A stretch of DNA of 64,000 bases from Phycisphaeraceae bacterium (GCA_020639135.1 JACKHE010000005.1:217617-281616), one strand, 5' to 3'. Positions 52,083-61,849 are shown, numbered from the stretch's first letter. The notes: generated by a model not told the origin, from the sequence alone. Made by a program: numbers and translations.

Positions 52083-53906
52083 TCACCGCTGCCCGGCCAG
52101 CTTGCGCACCGTCATGTCGAAGTTCCGCGTCATGCTGCTGAGGAAGCCATAGACGATGATCGCGTCCACCACACCCGCGACGACGGCGCCGATGGCGAGC
52201 GTCATCGTCAGCGACTGCGTTCCGCCCGATTCGAGCGTCGCGGACGCGGCGGCGGGGTTGACGAGCGTCCAGACCGCCGTGACCGGCGTGAAGCACGCGA
52301 CGATCGGGCCGACGTAGGCGATCGAGCGGAGCATGCTCAGCCCGCACAGCCCGATGGTCCCCGCGACCGCGCCGACGACGCACACCGTCCACACCACCGA
52401 CTTGACGGCGCCCTTGCTCTTGAGCGACCACTGCAGCCCGATCATCACCACCACCGCGATGAACCCCACGCTGACGACCGGCGCGGTCAGCGCCGAGATC
52501 GGCAGCACCACCGGCAGGTTCATCGTCGAGACGCCCACCGGCTCGCTGACCGTCACGCCGCCGGCGCGGCCGAGCCCGCCGGCAAGCGTGTAGATCCCCG
52601 CCAGCGCGATCGTCCCGGCCGGGACGGCGATCATCGGGACGAGGTAGGCGATCAGCCCCCGCAGCTTGCCGCGGAGGTACATCGCCGGGGTGACGGGCGT
52701 GGCGAGGATCAGGTCGAGCGTCCCGTCCTCGCGCTCGCGCGTCACCGCGGTGGCGGCCATGTTCATCGCCACCAGCGAGACGATCAGCGTCTCGGCGCTG
52801 AGCGTCGCGCCGAGCGTGAAGCGGAAGTCGTTGTGCGTGAACGTGCCGTTGTGGTAGGCGAAGATCACCCACAGCCCCCACAGGGCGCCGGCCGCGATGA
52901 ACGTCCATCGCGCGATCCACCGTTTGAGCGTCAGCCCGCGCGCGACGGCCTCGGCCCAGGCGATCGGGTTGTGCCACACGGTCCGCGGGGAGTGCCCGTC
53001 GCGCTGCCCGCCGCCGAGCCCCAGCCGCCTGCTGGTGCGGCGCTCCTTCGTCCCGATCAGCCGCACCGCACCGGCGCTGACGCCGAGCATCGCCGCGCTG
53101 CACAGGGAGCTGATCAGGCACCACGACAGCGTCGGGGAGCCGAACCAGAGCCGCTTGATCCACGGCATCGCGGCGAGCTCCGCCGGCGAGGGCGTCGCGT
53201 AGCTGGACGGGCTCAGCAGCGCGTTGAGCGCGAGGAAGGGGTTGAGCGGGGTCAGGAAGGTGACCTGCCCACCGCCTGCGACCCTGAGTTTCAGGTCGAT
53301 CGCGCCGGTCACGGCGATGTAGGAGACGATGGCGATGTAGAACGCGAAGACGGCGCGCTGCCCGGCCAGCCGGTTGACGCTGAGCGTGATGGCGATCGCG
53401 CCGACCAGCAGCGCAAAGCACAGGGCGATCGCGTAGCTGGAGAAGATCGACGACCCCGGCACGCCGCCGAAGTACTGCGTGATCGCGAACAGCGGCAGCG
53501 ACGCCAGCAGCAGGGCGATGATGAAGAACATCCGCCCCAGGAAGTTGCCCAGGACGACCTGGCTGGCGCTCAGGGGGGTCGTCAGCAGGATCTCCCACGT
53601 CCTCGGGTTGGCCTCCTGCGCGATGGCGCCGGCCATGAAGACCGGGGCCAGCAGGCAGATCAGGGCGATCTGGAGATACGCCGACCACTCGAAGGCGGTC
53701 GCCCCGGCGGCGGCGAGATCGCGGTAACTCAGCGAGCCCTGCCCGGTCTTGAGCAGCAGCAGCCAGAGCAGGACGCCGATCAGGGCCGCCAGGTAGCCGG
53801 TGCGGAGGTACATGTGCCGCGTCCGGCGGGATCCGCCCTGCACGATGCGGACGACGATCGGGTTGGCGGGCCCCAGCCTCAGGAGCCATCGGAGGGCGGC
53901 GGACAT
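52083..53906 (-). CDS. double-length ABC-2-type transport permease
   Basis: 607 residues with about twelve hydrophobic helices in two homologous-looking halves. Each half starts with an amphipathic segment and carries an ABC-2 motif: NPRTWEILLTTPLSASQVVL in the first half and REDGTLDLILATPVTPAMYL in the second. These are the two halves of an exporter membrane unit fused into one chain. No ATPase gene adjoins on either side. A stretch (RRTSRRLGLGGGQRDGHSPR) links the halves in the cytoplasm. Cargo unknown. It converges with rpoN. Confidence 0.85.
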   Translation of the reverse strand: MSAALRWLLRLGPANPIVVRIVQGGSRRTRHMYLRTGYLAALIGVLLWLLLLKTGQGSLSYRDLAAAGATAFEWSAYLQIALICLLAPVFMAGAIAQEANPRTWEILLTTPLSASQVVLGNFLGRMFFIIALLLASLPLFAITQYFGGVPGSSIFSSYAIALCFALLVGAIAITLSVNRLAGQRAVFAFYIAIVSYIAVTGAIDLKLRVAGGGQVTFLTPLNPFLALNALLSPSSYATPSPAELAAMPWIKRLWFGSPTLSWCLISSLCSAAMLGVSAGAVRLIGTKERRTSRRLGLGGGQRDGHSPRTVWHNPIAWAEAVARGLTLKRWIARWTFIAAGALWGLWVIFAYHNGTFTHNDFRFTLGATLSAETLIVSLVAMNMAATAVTREREDGTLDLILATPVTPAMYLRGKLRGLIAYLVPMIAVPAGTIALAGIYTLAGGLGRAGGVTVSEPVGVSTMNLPVVLPISALTAPVVSVGFIAVVVMIGLQWSLKSKGAVKSVVWTVCVVGAVAGTIGLCGLSMLRSIAYVGPIVACFTPVTAVWTLVNPAAASATLESGGTQSLTMTLAIGAVVAGVVDAIIVYGFLSSMTRNFDMTVRKLAGQR

Positions 53907-54441
53907 ACCCCCGATCGTACCCCTGACCCGCAGTCGGGGAGGCGTCCCGGGTCGGCCCGGGGCCCCCGGCTCTTGACGCCGGGGCCGGGCGCGGGTTTGC
54001 TATGCGGATGCCCCGACCACCGTTGGTGGGGGCGCTGGTCAGAAATCGCCCACTTCGCTGGACAAGGGCGGAGACGACGACGCCGGCGCCGGAGCCCGGA
54101 GGCTCCGATCACGCTGGCGACATCTTGTGTTGGCTATGCCGCGGCGCCGAACTCTGGGTCGTTCACCCACAGGCTCCGCTCGATCGATCACCCGGTTTTC
54201 ACTGTTCTGTAGATACCAACCCATCATTCCCTGATGAACACCGACCGTCGCACCCCATCGCAATCGAGCCACCGCTCACCGGATTGAGTCCGACGGACGA
54301 TCGACGATCCCGCATCGCCAGCACATCTCCTGACGCCGCAATCCCTCACGGGATGGGCGTTTCCGTGTCCCGCGCCGGGTTCATCACGCCGGCTCGCCGT
54401 CCCGCCAGGTTCGCGGGTCCACGCCGGCAGGAAAGAGCGGG
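53907..54441 (+). other. 535-base region without a protein gene upstream of rny
   Basis: The longest non-coding gap in the window. Seen: hairpin GGAGCC-CGGA-GGCTCC near 54091-54106; TTGACG at 53973 and TATGCG at 54001 (spacing too long to trust); and a strong stem at 54332-54361 (GACGCC...GGCGTT around ATCCC-TCAC-GGGAT) with a short T stretch after it, about 80 bases before the rny start. A non-coding RNA or an rny leader attenuator is possible. It does not match SRP, tmRNA or RNase P motifs that I know. Confidence 0.35.
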
Positions 54442-56055
54442 ATGCTCAACGACACCATCAACTTCGGCTTCCTCGCGCAGGCGGATCCCGCCGGGTTCGG
54501 CGCGCGGGATGTTCTCCTGCTGGTCATCGGGCTCGTCGTCGGCGCCGGACTCGGCGTCGCCGCGATCCGGCTCATCGCCGGCCAGACGATCGCCGCCGCC
54601 AGAAAGGAGGCGGAGACGATCATCGCCAGATCGCACGACGACGCCGCGACCGCGGCTGAGAAGACCGAGCTGGAGGCGGACAAGCGGATCCTGGAGCGCA
54701 AGGCGGAGTTCGAGCGGGAGACGGAGGCGGCCAGGAACGAGATCCGCGAGCAGGAGAAGCGCCTGACCAAGCGCGAGGACACGCTCGACCGGAAGCTGGA
54801 CTCCCTGACGGCCAAGGAGGAACAACTCGAGCAGAGCACGGCAGCCCTGCGCAAGCGCGAGACGGAGATGCACAAGCGCGAGCAGGAGGTGGAGTCGATC
54901 CTCCGCCAGCAGCGCGACCAGCTCCTGCGGATCACCGACCTGAGCCTCGACGATGCCAAGGAGCTGCTGCTCCAGCGCGTCGAGGACGACGTCAAGGACG
55001 AGGCGGCGCGGATGTCGCGCCGGATCCTCGACGACGCCGAGCACGACGCGAAGGACAAGGCGCGGGAGGTCACGATCAACGCGATCCAGCGCTTCGCGTC
55101 GGAGACGACCGCCGAGTCCACCGTCAGGGCGATCCCGATCCCGTCCGACGACCTCAAGGGCCGGATCATCGGCCGCGAGGGACGGAACATCCGCGCGATC
55201 GAGAAGGCCACCGGCGCCGACATCATCGTCGATGACACCCCGGGCGTGATCATCGTCTCGTGCTTCGACAAGGTGCGTCAGGCGGTCGCCGCCGAGTCGC
55301 TGCAGAAGCTCGTCGCCGACGGGCGCGTCCACCCGAGCCGGATCGAGGAGGTCGTCGAGAGCGTCCAGAAGGACATCGACGAGCGCATCATCAAGCACGG
55401 CAAGGACGCGGTGCTGGAGGCGAAGCTCCGCGGCGTCCATCCCAAGGTCTCCGAAGCGATGGGGCGTCTGCACTTCCGCACCAGCTATGGGCAGAACGTC
55501 CTGCGGCATTCCATCGAGGTCGCCTTCCTGTGTCAGCTCATCGCGGACCAGCTGGGCCTCGACGGGCAGCTCGCCCGCCGCTGCGGGTTCCTCCACGACA
55601 TCGGCAAGGCGATGGATCACGAGATGGAGGGCGGCCACCCCAAGATCGGCATGGACTTCGCCCGGCAGCACGGCGAGAAGGAGCCGGTGCTCAACGCCAT
55701 CGGCGGTCACCACGCCGATATCCCCGCGATCTCGTTCTACACCCCGATCGTCATGGCCGCGGACGCGATCAGCGGCGCTCGCCCCGGCGCCCGGCGCGAG
55801 TCGTACGAGAAGTACATCCAGCGGCTGGAACAGCTCCAGAACATCGCGCAGCAGCACCAGGGCGTTACCGAGGCGCACGCCATCCAGGCCGGCCGCGAGG
55901 TCCGCGTGATGGTGGACGCCAAGGAGGTCAGCGACGACCACGCCTTCCAGATCGCGCGCAAGATCGCGGACCAGGTCAGCGACGAGATGACCTTCCCGGG
56001 CGAGATCCGGGTGACGGTGCTCCGCGAGACCCGGGCGATCGAGATCGCCAGGTGA
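54442..56055 (+). CDS. rny: ribonuclease Y
   Basis: Membrane-anchored endoribonuclease that initiates mRNA decay, 537 residues. N-terminal membrane helix LLLVIGLVVGAGLGVAAIRL; long coiled coil to about residue 200 (EKRLTKREDTLDRKLDSLTA); KH domain IPIPSDDLKGRIIGREGRN and ATGADIIVDDTPGVI; HD domain with LHDIGKAMDHEMEGGH and GGHHADIPAISFYTP, carrying the metal-binding His-Asp pair. The ATG at 54442 has AGGAAAG upstream. Length and domain order match the family. Confidence 0.95.
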   Translation: MLNDTINFGFLAQADPAGFGARDVLLLVIGLVVGAGLGVAAIRLIAGQTIAAARKEAETIIARSHDDAATAAEKTELEADKRILERKAEFERETEAARNEIREQEKRLTKREDTLDRKLDSLTAKEEQLEQSTAALRKRETEMHKREQEVESILRQQRDQLLRITDLSLDDAKELLLQRVEDDVKDEAARMSRRILDDAEHDAKDKAREVTINAIQRFASETTAESTVRAIPIPSDDLKGRIIGREGRNIRAIEKATGADIIVDDTPGVIIVSCFDKVRQAVAAESLQKLVADGRVHPSRIEEVVESVQKDIDERIIKHGKDAVLEAKLRGVHPKVSEAMGRLHFRTSYGQNVLRHSIEVAFLCQLIADQLGLDGQLARRCGFLHDIGKAMDHEMEGGHPKIGMDFARQHGEKEPVLNAIGGHHADIPAISFYTPIVMAADAISGARPGARRESYEKYIQRLEQLQNIAQQHQGVTEAHAIQAGREVRVMVDAKEVSDDHAFQIARKIADQVSDEMTFPGEIRVTVLRETRAIEIAR

Positions 56056-56096
56056 TCATGCCGGCCGGGGCGCCCCGACCGACGCCACCCGGCGCG

Positions 56097-56102
56097 TAGG
56101 AT
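56097..56102 (+). promoter_or_regulatory. -10-like box, leaderless type, sulfotransferase-like gene
   Basis: TAGGAT, 5 bases before the ATG at 56108. Confidence 0.35.
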
Positions 56103-56107
56103 GGCCG

Positions 56108-57568
56108 ATGACGCCAGCGCAGAACCAACCCGGCGCCGCGGATTCCGAGCGGCTCATCAGCGCGGCCAATCAACTCGTGCATGACGCCAGACCCGGCGAC
56201 GCGGTCCGGCTGCTCATCGGCGTGATCCGCGCCGACCCGCGGGACGGGCTCGCCCGGTTTCATCTCGCCTGCGCGATGCAGGCAGCGGGCAAGCCGGTCG
56301 AAGCCGCGGCGATGTTCCGCAAGGCGGTGGAGCATCTGCCCGGACACCCCGAGCCCCTGGTCCGGCTGGGCAAGGCGCTGGAGCGCACGCGCCGGCCCGC
56401 CGAGGCGATCGACGCCCTCAACCAGGCGATCGCCCTCAACGCGAGCGACACGAAGACGAACCTCCTGCTCGAATCCCTCGCCAAGCGGCTCGCGCACCTC
56501 GAGGCGGCGCGGGAACGGCTCAAGGGAACCACCGGCGAGCAGATGCCGGCCAAGATCCGCGGCGCCGCGCTGCTGGAGCTCGGCGCCACACTCGATGCGC
56601 TGGGCGAGCACCGCGAGGCGTTCCGCGCCTACAGCCAGGGGCACCAGACCTTCGCGCTGACGCGCGAGGCGATGATGCACCACGCCGGCGAGTACCCGGC
56701 CAGGCTCCGCCGGGCCGCCGAAGAGGTCACCCCGGACGTCGTCGCCTCGTTCCGGCGTGACGATGCGCCGAGAGAGAGGCCGGGGCCGACGCTGCTCGTG
56801 CGGCTGCTGCCGATGGTGCGCGACCGTGTCGTCGAGGCGCTGCGCGTCACCCCGGGGCTTGTCGTCAGCGCGAAGACGTCGTGCATGGGGCAGACCGCGC
56901 GCGCGCTCGAGGAGATGGTCCCGGAGGCCGCCGGGTCACCCGCCGCGATCGCGGGGCTGTCGCGCTCCGAGGTCGCCTCGCTGCGCCAGCGCTACTGGAC
57001 GCTCGCGGAGAAGGCCGTTGGCTCGGGGCGGCTCAGCACCCACCCGTTGATCGACGCCGCGCCGATGAACATCCAGCACATCCCGCTCTTCCGGGCGCTC
57101 TTCCCCGACGGCAGGATCATCCTCTCCGTCCGCGACCCGCGGGACATGACGCTGAACTGCTTCTTCCAGCGGTACCTCTTCAACACGATGACGGTGAACC
57201 TGCTGCACATCGGCTCCGTGGCGTCCTGCCTGGCGGACGCCGCGGCGTACTGGGAGCGGATCACCGCCGCCGCGGAGCTTCCGACGCACGTCATCCGCTC
57301 CGAGGACCTCGACTGGGCGCCCCGGCAGACGCTTTCGAACCTGATGGGCTTCCTGGGCCAGGCCTACCACGGGGAGCTGGACAAGCTCATCCGCCACCGC
57401 GCGGCCGAGCTGTCGCCCGAGCCCCCGAAGACCCCCCGGGACTTCGCGCCGCTGGAGCCGCTCCCGGGGCGGTGGCAGTTCTACCGCGCCGAGCTGGAGC
57501 CGCACCTGGAGAAGCTGGCGCCGGCGCTGGCGATGTTCAACTATTCGTCGAAGGAACGCGCGGAATAA
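56108..57568 (+). CDS. TPR protein with sulfotransferase-like domain
   Basis: 486 residues. The N-terminal half has TPR helices (AVRLLIGVIRADPRDGLARF, AAMFRKAVEHLPGHPEPLVR, AIDALNQAIALNASDTKTNL). The C-terminal half resembles TPR-linked sulfotransferases: the 3'-phosphate loop GRIILSVRDPRDMTLNCFFQ is present. The 5'-phosphosulfate loop (usually PRSGTT at the start of the domain) is not; the segment there reads GPTLLVRLLPMVRDRVVEAL. It may be a divergent or non-catalytic member. No start Shine-Dalgarno. Followed by the strong hairpin at 57574. Confidence 0.72.
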   Translation: MTPAQNQPGAADSERLISAANQLVHDARPGDAVRLLIGVIRADPRDGLARFHLACAMQAAGKPVEAAAMFRKAVEHLPGHPEPLVRLGKALERTRRPAEAIDALNQAIALNASDTKTNLLLESLAKRLAHLEAARERLKGTTGEQMPAKIRGAALLELGATLDALGEHREAFRAYSQGHQTFALTREAMMHHAGEYPARLRRAAEEVTPDVVASFRRDDAPRERPGPTLLVRLLPMVRDRVVEALRVTPGLVVSAKTSCMGQTARALEEMVPEAAGSPAAIAGLSRSEVASLRQRYWTLAEKAVGSGRLSTHPLIDAAPMNIQHIPLFRALFPDGRIILSVRDPRDMTLNCFFQRYLFNTMTVNLLHIGSVASCLADAAAYWERITAAAELPTHVIRSEDLDWAPRQTLSNLMGFLGQAYHGELDKLIRHRAAELSPEPPKTPRDFAPLEPLPGRWQFYRAELEPHLEKLAPALAMFNYSSKERAE

Positions 57569-57600
57569 AAAAACGGGCGCTCCCTCGTGGGAGCGCCCGC
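57567..57600 (-). terminator. intrinsic terminator of the Tricorn-type gene
   Basis: The 11-bp stem CGGGCGCTCCC / GGGAGCGCCCG (57574-57584 with 57589-57599) is followed on the minus strand by TTTTTTTATT. It lies just past the minus-strand gene and abuts the sulfotransferase-like stop. Confidence 0.88.
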
Positions 57601-57626
57601 TGCGATTCGCTCCGCGTTGGCCCGGC

Positions 57627-60600
57627 TTACTTGTCCTCTTCCTTGATGCCGAAGCCGGAGCGGTCGGGGTAGGCCGGGCGCTTGGGCGGGTGATAGCCGT
57701 TGCGCTCGATCTCGCTAAGCATGAGGGTGATGGCCGCATCGAGCTGGGGATCGCCGCCATCAACCATCAGCGCCGGGTCATCGACGACCTCGATGTCGGG
57801 ATCGACGCCGTGGCCCTCGATGCCCCAGGTCCCGTCCTTGTCGTAGTAGGCGAACGAGGGGACGGTGACGCCGGAGCCGTCGATGAACTGGGGGTTGCCG
57901 GTGTAGCCGACGAGCCCGCCCCAGGTGCGCATCCCGATGAGCTTGCCGAGCTTCATGATGCGGAAGTAGGAGGGGAAGGCGTCGCCGCCCGAGGCGCTGG
58001 GCCCGTTGATGAGCATGCACTTGGGGCCACGGTGACCGTCAACGGGCCACTGCCAGTCGTCGCCGTCGCGCACGGCCCAGTAGTTGGTGATGGGCCTGTT
58101 GAGGACCTCGATGAAGCGCGTCGGGATCTGCCCGCCGCCGTTCCAGCGGTCATCGACGATCAGCGCCTCCTTGTCGAGCTGCCCGAAATACTGCCGGAGC
58201 AGGTCGCTCTGGCCGGGGACGCCGGTGTTGATGACGTAGATGTAGCCGACCTTGCCATCGGACATCTCGTCAACGTGGCGGCGCATGCCCTCGATCCACT
58301 CGCGGAAGCGCAGGTTCATGTCGCTGCCGAGCAGATTGACGACGATGTCCCTGGGCGCCTCGCCGATCTCGCCCTCGGGGAGGTCCTCGGCGTCGACGCC
58401 GTCCATGTTCGGGACCGACGCGACGGTGAGCGTCACCGTCCGCCCGCCGAGTCCGATGAAGCCGGACCAGACGTCCTTGCCGGTGTCGAGCGGCGTGCCG
58501 TTGACGGCGAGCAGGTAGTCACCCTCCCGCACCTTGACGCCGGGCTGGCTGAGCGGCCCGCGCGCGTCGGCGTCCCATTCGGCGCCCTCGTGGATGTGGG
58601 TGATGCGGAAGGCGCCGTTCTCGAGCGCGAACTCGCAGCCGAGCATCCCGACGCCAACCGCCGGTTGGTCCTCCTGCGTGGGGCCGGGGCGGTAGTACGC
58701 GTGGCCCACGTTGATCTCGGAGATCATCTCGCGGATCAGGAACCCGACGTCCTCGCGCGAGACGCAGTCGTCGAGCATGGACATGTAGTGGTCGCGTACG
58801 GCGGCCCAGTCCACGCCGTGCATGTGGGGGTCGTAGAAGAAATCACGCTCGCGCCGCCAAGCGTCCATCATGACCTCTTCCCACTCCTCGCGCGGGTTGA
58901 CATTGACGGACATCCCCGCGGTGGGGACGGGCTCCGGGGTCGAGCCCGCGCTGGCGCCCTGGATGACGGCGCTGGCGCCGCCCTTGAGCACGAGTACGTT
59001 CTTCCCGTCCGGCGTGAGGAGGTACCCGTTGACGCCGCTGGCGACGTTCTTCTCCTCGGGCTCATCGTCGGCGGGGTTGAAGACCTTGAGGTCGGCGCCG
59101 CCGTCGCCGATGCGGAGGTACAGCAGCGCATCGGAGCTGTTGACGCTCAACCCGGCGAAGTTGCCCGGATCGATGGGCAGCTCGATGCCGCGACGCTCGA
59201 ACCCGTCGAGATCAATCTCGACGCGCTCGACCGCCTCGCTGTCATCGTCGTCGCCGTCTCCTTCATCATCACTGACGCCGACGATTGTTCGTTCGCCGGA
59301 TAACGCGGCGTGGAAGTCATCTGCATTGATGGTTGCGGAGAGAGATTCACCGTCGATGGTGATCGTGAAATGCAGCGGAGGGTACAGGTCAGAGGTCATT
59401 GATCCGGATATCACACCGGAAGCCTCGTCGTAAGCTCCTTTGACTTTGAACGCGTACTCGCCCGATGAGAACGACCCCTTGACGGAGCCGTCCTCGTTCA
59501 GACGCAGGGTCAGGGAGAAGTCCGCGCCGTCGGGCGGGATCGGGTCGCTCCCGGTGAGGCGGCCCTCCCAGACGCCGGTGACGCCGTCGTCCTCCGGCGC
59601 CTCGTCCGCCGCGGCCTTGTCGCCGCCATCGTCGTCGCCCTTGTCCTTGGCGTCGCCGGAGTCGTCGTCCTCGTCCCAGGTCTGCTCGTCGCTCTTGGGC
59701 GCCAGAGGCGAAGCGGTCCTGGCGAGCAGCGGGACGGCGATGATCGAGTCCGGCTTCTCGTAGATCCACGTCGTGTCGGGCAGGTCGGAGTAGGTGGGGC
59801 TGAAGTTGATCGAGGTCGAGTAGTACAGGAACTCGCCCTTGCGGTCGAAGGCCGGGCTGTCGGTGTTGAGCATCCCGTTGGTGACCTGGTGCTTCTGACC
59901 GCTCTCCGTGTCGTAGAGCATGATCACGCTGTGCGGGTTCGGCGAGTGCTGCGTCATGTCGTAGGCGATCCAGCGGCTGTCATGCGACCAGCTGGTGGCG
60001 GACCTGGCGCCCTGCTGCGGGTTCTTGTCAACGAGGGTGGAATCGCCCGACTCGATGTCCAGGATGTAGAACGCGCCGGACTTGTCGTGGTAGATCAGCT
60101 TCTTCGAGTCCGGAGACCACTTGTCCATGTAGCGGTACATGGCTCCGTCGTGCGTAAGCTGCCTCGTCTCGCCCTTGCCGTCGGACTGCGTGACGTAGAT
60201 CTCGTACTCGCCGGTCGCGTCGCTGAGATAGGCGATCCACCGGCCGTCGGGGCTCCAGACCGGGTCGCGCTCGGCGACGCCGCTGGTGCGCGTCAGATTC
60301 CTGGGCGAGCCGTTCTTGGCGGGCAGCGTCCAGATGTCGCCCCGCGCCTCGACGGTGGCGCGCTTGGCGCCGGGGGAGACACCCCAGCTCATGATCAGCT
60401 CGCTCGCGTCCTCACGCTGAACGGCGATCGCGGGGCGGTCGCCGGGGATCGTCACATCGACGACGCGCGACCGGCGGTTGTTGAGGTCGAGCAGGTAGAT
60501 CTCGGCGCCGTTCTGGAAGACGATCTCGCCGCGCCCGCGCTCGCCGGGGCCGATGGAGGGCCACTTGACGTCGTAGTCCTTGAACGCGGTGATCTGCTCG

Positions 60601-61376
60601 TGGTTCCTGGTCTGCGTGTTGTACGACCAGATGTTCAGGCGGTGCTCATCGCCGCGGTCGCTGAGGTAGTACACGGTGTCGCCGTGCCACATCGGGATGG
60701 TGTCGGTTCCCTCGAAGTCCGTCATCCGGACGGACTCGTAGGTGTTGAGGTTGAAGAGCCAGATGTCGCTGGCCCAGCCGCCGCGGTAGCGCTTCCAGGT
60801 GCGGAAGTCGCGCGGGTGGGGGGTGTAGGCGAGCCAGCCGCCGTCGCCGCTGACCGCGCCGTTGGCGCCGTAGGGGATCGGCAGCTTCTCCGGCATCCCG
60901 CCCTGGGGCGCGACGGTGAAGATCTGCTCCTGCCGGCCCTGGCCCTGACCCGAGAAGCCGTTGGTGGAATAGACGAGCCTGCCGTCGGGGGTCCAGCCGC
61001 TGAGCTGCTCGTTGGCGGGGTGGTGCGTGACGCGTGTCGGGACGCCGCCGTTGACCGAAATCGTGTACAGGTCCCGGTCGCCCTCGTAGTTGCCGACGAA
61101 GCCGATCGTCTGCCCGTCGGGGCTGAACTTGGGGAACGACTCGGCGCCGGGGGGCGATGCGAGCGGCCTCGCCATCCCGCCGGCTCGATCGACCACCCAC
61201 AGGTCGTTCGCGTACACGAACACGATGCTGTCGGCGCTCACGTCGGGGTACAGCAGCATCCCGCCGTGGGGGTCGATGTCCGCAGAAGCGGTCGGGGCAG
61301 CGCCCAGCAGCGCCGTGAGAGCCGAGGCGAGCACAAATCCGCCGCGGGCACGCGCGGCGTCCAGGACGATCGTCAT
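57627..61376 (-). CDS. Tricorn-type S41 peptidase with inserted domain
   Basis: 1249 residues. Signal peptide ASALTALLGAAPTASADIDP. Two TolB/Tricorn-like beta-propellers (repeats such as FPKFSPDGQTIGFVGNYEGD and DPVWSPDGRWIAYLSDATGE). Between them sits an acid-rich linker (WDEDDDSGDAKDKGDDDGGD) and a beta-strand-rich domain (about 590-700; GVWEGRLTGSDPIPPDGADF) not found in archaeal Tricorn. After the second propeller: a C1 helical part, a PDZ-like domain (about 880-1000) and the S41 catalytic domain with NGPSASGGDAFPSYFRI, nucleophile near residue 1128. It is a secreted, possibly multimeric protease. A terminator follows. Confidence 0.9.
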   Translation of the reverse strand: MTIVLDAARARGGFVLASALTALLGAAPTASADIDPHGGMLLYPDVSADSIVFVYANDLWVVDRAGGMARPLASPPGAESFPKFSPDGQTIGFVGNYEGDRDLYTISVNGGVPTRVTHHPANEQLSGWTPDGRLVYSTNGFSGQGQGRQEQIFTVAPQGGMPEKLPIPYGANGAVSGDGGWLAYTPHPRDFRTWKRYRGGWASDIWLFNLNTYESVRMTDFEGTDTIPMWHGDTVYYLSDRGDEHRLNIWSYNTQTRNHEQITAFKDYDVKWPSIGPGERGRGEIVFQNGAEIYLLDLNNRRSRVVDVTIPGDRPAIAVQREDASELIMSWGVSPGAKRATVEARGDIWTLPAKNGSPRNLTRTSGVAERDPVWSPDGRWIAYLSDATGEYEIYVTQSDGKGETRQLTHDGAMYRYMDKWSPDSKKLIYHDKSGAFYILDIESGDSTLVDKNPQQGARSATSWSHDSRWIAYDMTQHSPNPHSVIMLYDTESGQKHQVTNGMLNTDSPAFDRKGEFLYYSTSINFSPTYSDLPDTTWIYEKPDSIIAVPLLARTASPLAPKSDEQTWDEDDDSGDAKDKGDDDGGDKAAADEAPEDDGVTGVWEGRLTGSDPIPPDGADFSLTLRLNEDGSVKGSFSSGEYAFKVKGAYDEASGVISGSMTSDLYPPLHFTITIDGESLSATINADDFHAALSGERTIVGVSDDEGDGDDDDSEAVERVEIDLDGFERRGIELPIDPGNFAGLSVNSSDALLYLRIGDGGADLKVFNPADDEPEEKNVASGVNGYLLTPDGKNVLVLKGGASAVIQGASAGSTPEPVPTAGMSVNVNPREEWEEVMMDAWRRERDFFYDPHMHGVDWAAVRDHYMSMLDDCVSREDVGFLIREMISEINVGHAYYRPGPTQEDQPAVGVGMLGCEFALENGAFRITHIHEGAEWDADARGPLSQPGVKVREGDYLLAVNGTPLDTGKDVWSGFIGLGGRTVTLTVASVPNMDGVDAEDLPEGEIGEAPRDIVVNLLGSDMNLRFREWIEGMRRHVDEMSDGKVGYIYVINTGVPGQSDLLRQYFGQLDKEALIVDDRWNGGGQIPTRFIEVLNRPITNYWAVRDGDDWQWPVDGHRGPKCMLINGPSASGGDAFPSYFRIMKLGKLIGMRTWGGLVGYTGNPQFIDGSGVTVPSFAYYDKDGTWGIEGHGVDPDIEVVDDPALMVDGGDPQLDAAITLMLSEIERNGYHPPKRPAYPDRSGFGIKEEDK

Positions 61377-61469
61377 GAGGGGGGTCTCCGAAAGGGTCAG
61401 TCAGGAATACGGATTGCGGGACGGGACATCCTACATACCGATTCGGCGGGAAAGATTTTCAGGCAGATA

Positions 61470-61838
61470 TCACTGATATGGAGTGAACGTCGTGGGCAGC
61501 AGGAACCGAGACGCCACGAAGATCGTCACGCAGATCACGACAAACGCGGTAATCCCGAAGAACACGCCGATCGCAATCGTCCATACCGGCTTGTCCCGCA
61601 AGCGGTTGCGCTTCTTGAGCAGCCCGCCGCGCAGGCTCCCGACCTCGTGCCGGAGCTGCGCCAGCTCGGCCCGGATCGCGCTGAGCTCCGTCGAGCCCTG
61701 GTAAGCCTCGACCGATCGGACCTCGACGCAGTGGCTCGCGGCCTTCTGCCGAGCGATCTCCTCGGACTCCGCGTCGAGCAGATATCCGATGGATTCCTCC
61801 GTCGCCTTCTGGACTCCCTTGATCCACCACAGGGCCAT
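61470..61838 (-). CDS. small single-pass membrane protein of unknown function
   Basis: 122 residues. An N-terminal soluble part (MALWWIKGVQKATEESIGYL, Ala-rich helix with CVEVRSVEAYQG) is followed by a coiled stretch (STELSAIRAELAQLRHEVGS) and a C-terminal membrane helix (VWTIAIGVFFGITAFVVICV). The Shine-Dalgarno AGGAG lies 8 bases from the ATG. It is in front of the Tricorn-type gene on the same strand, separated by 93 bases. No family recognised. Confidence 0.65.
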   Translation of the reverse strand: MALWWIKGVQKATEESIGYLLDAESEEIARQKAASHCVEVRSVEAYQGSTELSAIRAELAQLRHEVGSLRGGLLKKRNRLRDKPVWTIAIGVFFGITAFVVICVTIFVASRFLLPTTFTPYQ

Positions 61839-61849
61839 CGGGGCTCCTT

